Assembly: GCA_021789755.1 (NCBI GenBank)
Contig: JAJYJD010000221.1
Coordinates: 1 to 6,032 of the forward strand
Length of the DNA: 6,032 bases
From: Bacteroidota bacterium
GTDB lineage: Bacteria > Bacteroidota > Ignavibacteria > Kryptoniales > JAKASW01
Reading direction: 5' to 3'
The translations under genes and the position numbers were made by a program. Below are positions 5,839-6,032 of the stretch, piece by piece (the first letter of the stretch is position 1; every line of letters starts with the position of its first letter). Under the pieces are notes generated by a model. That model saw only the letters and a program-made list of their open reading frames with translations. It did no database searches and was not told the DNA's origin.

Positions 5839-6032
5839 TTATTTGAGGAGTACCATCTTCGCAATCTTGGAAAAGTTCCCGGGCCCGGACGCACCTTCAG
5901 ATACCGCATCAAGCCGGTATAGATAGACTCCGCTTGTTAATTTGCTCCCATCGAACGTCACCGAATAGCTTCCTGCGTTCTGCCTACTGTTTACAAGCGT
6001 AGCCACCTCTCTGCCAAGCACATCATAGACTT
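5839..6032 (-). CDS. C-terminal T9SS type A sorting domain of a secreted protein (partial; N-terminus outside window)
   Basis: 63 residues are visible from the right edge to TAA at 5839-5841. The frame is open through the edge, so the GTG at 6021 is an internal codon (the V of VYDVLGREVATLVN), not a start. The sequence carries the hallmarks of the T9SS type A C-terminal domain: YDVLGREVATLVN, AGSYSVTFDGSKLTSGVYLY, RLD and a final KMVLLK. In this family the domain is a signal that sends a folded periplasmic protein through the type IX translocon to the cell surface or medium, usually with removal of the domain. Between RLDA and KMVLLK there is an insert of SEGASGPGNFSKIA, not unusual for the family. 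The functional part of the protein lies outside the window and cannot be named. The stop is 117 bases before the lipoprotein start, with no strong terminator in between, so read-through into the lipoprotein gene is possible. Confidence 0.92.
   Translation of the reverse strand, partial: VYDVLGREVATLVNSRQNAGSYSVTFDGSKLTSGVYLYRLDAVSEGASGPGNFSKIAKMVLLK

Noticed and set aside
1..6032. CRISPR arrays, tRNA or rRNA genes, insertion sequences
   Set aside because: No regularly spaced direct repeats, no cloverleaf-like or rRNA-like sequence and no transposase motif were seen on either strand.

Overview
The window looks like a chromosomal piece from the Bacteroidota/Chlorobiota/Ignavibacteriota group, most likely an Ignavibacteria-like lineage. 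The main reason is the C-terminal type IX secretion (T9SS type A) sorting domain encoded at 5839-6032, with the wording typical of that group (VYDVLGREVATLVN, then SGVYLYRLD, ending KMVLLK). Mid-range GC, a strong AAAGGAGGT ribosome binding site and a TAnnTTTG-like promoter element are compatible with this. The assignment rests on motifs, not on a database search.

Every convincing gene lies on the minus strand, so transcription runs from right to left. In that order: (i) 5839-6032, the C-terminal end of a T9SS-secreted protein, cut by the window edge; (ii) 4696-5721, a 341-residue lipoprotein with a small beta-sandwich domain and a C-terminal domain of unrecognised function, followed by a strong hairpin at 4629-4677 that probably ends transcription; (iii) 4211-4628, a stretch without a convincing gene, in which coding-like fragments sit in different frames and may be a decayed gene; (iv) 1730-4210, an 826-residue membrane-anchored hybrid sensor histidine kinase (about six membrane helices, two PAS domains, HisKA, HATPase_c, receiver) with a TTG or otherwise unclear start; (v) 1148-1486, a 112-residue protein of unknown function with a good ribosome binding site; (vi) 646-1147, about 500 bases without a convincing gene, holding an inverted repeat and two very short open frames; (vii) 1-645, the N-terminal part of a receiver-PAS signalling protein cut by the left edge.

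Functionally there is an envelope block (a T9SS cargo and a lipoprotein) and a signalling block (a hybrid kinase and a receiver-PAS protein with a small orphan protein between them). The two signalling proteins could exchange phosphoryl groups, but nothing in the sequence proves this. No CRISPR array, tRNA, rRNA, transposase or recognisable defence system was seen. The parts most worth a second look are the orphan 112-residue protein, the possible broken gene at 4266-4440, and the hairpins flanking the lipoprotein gene.
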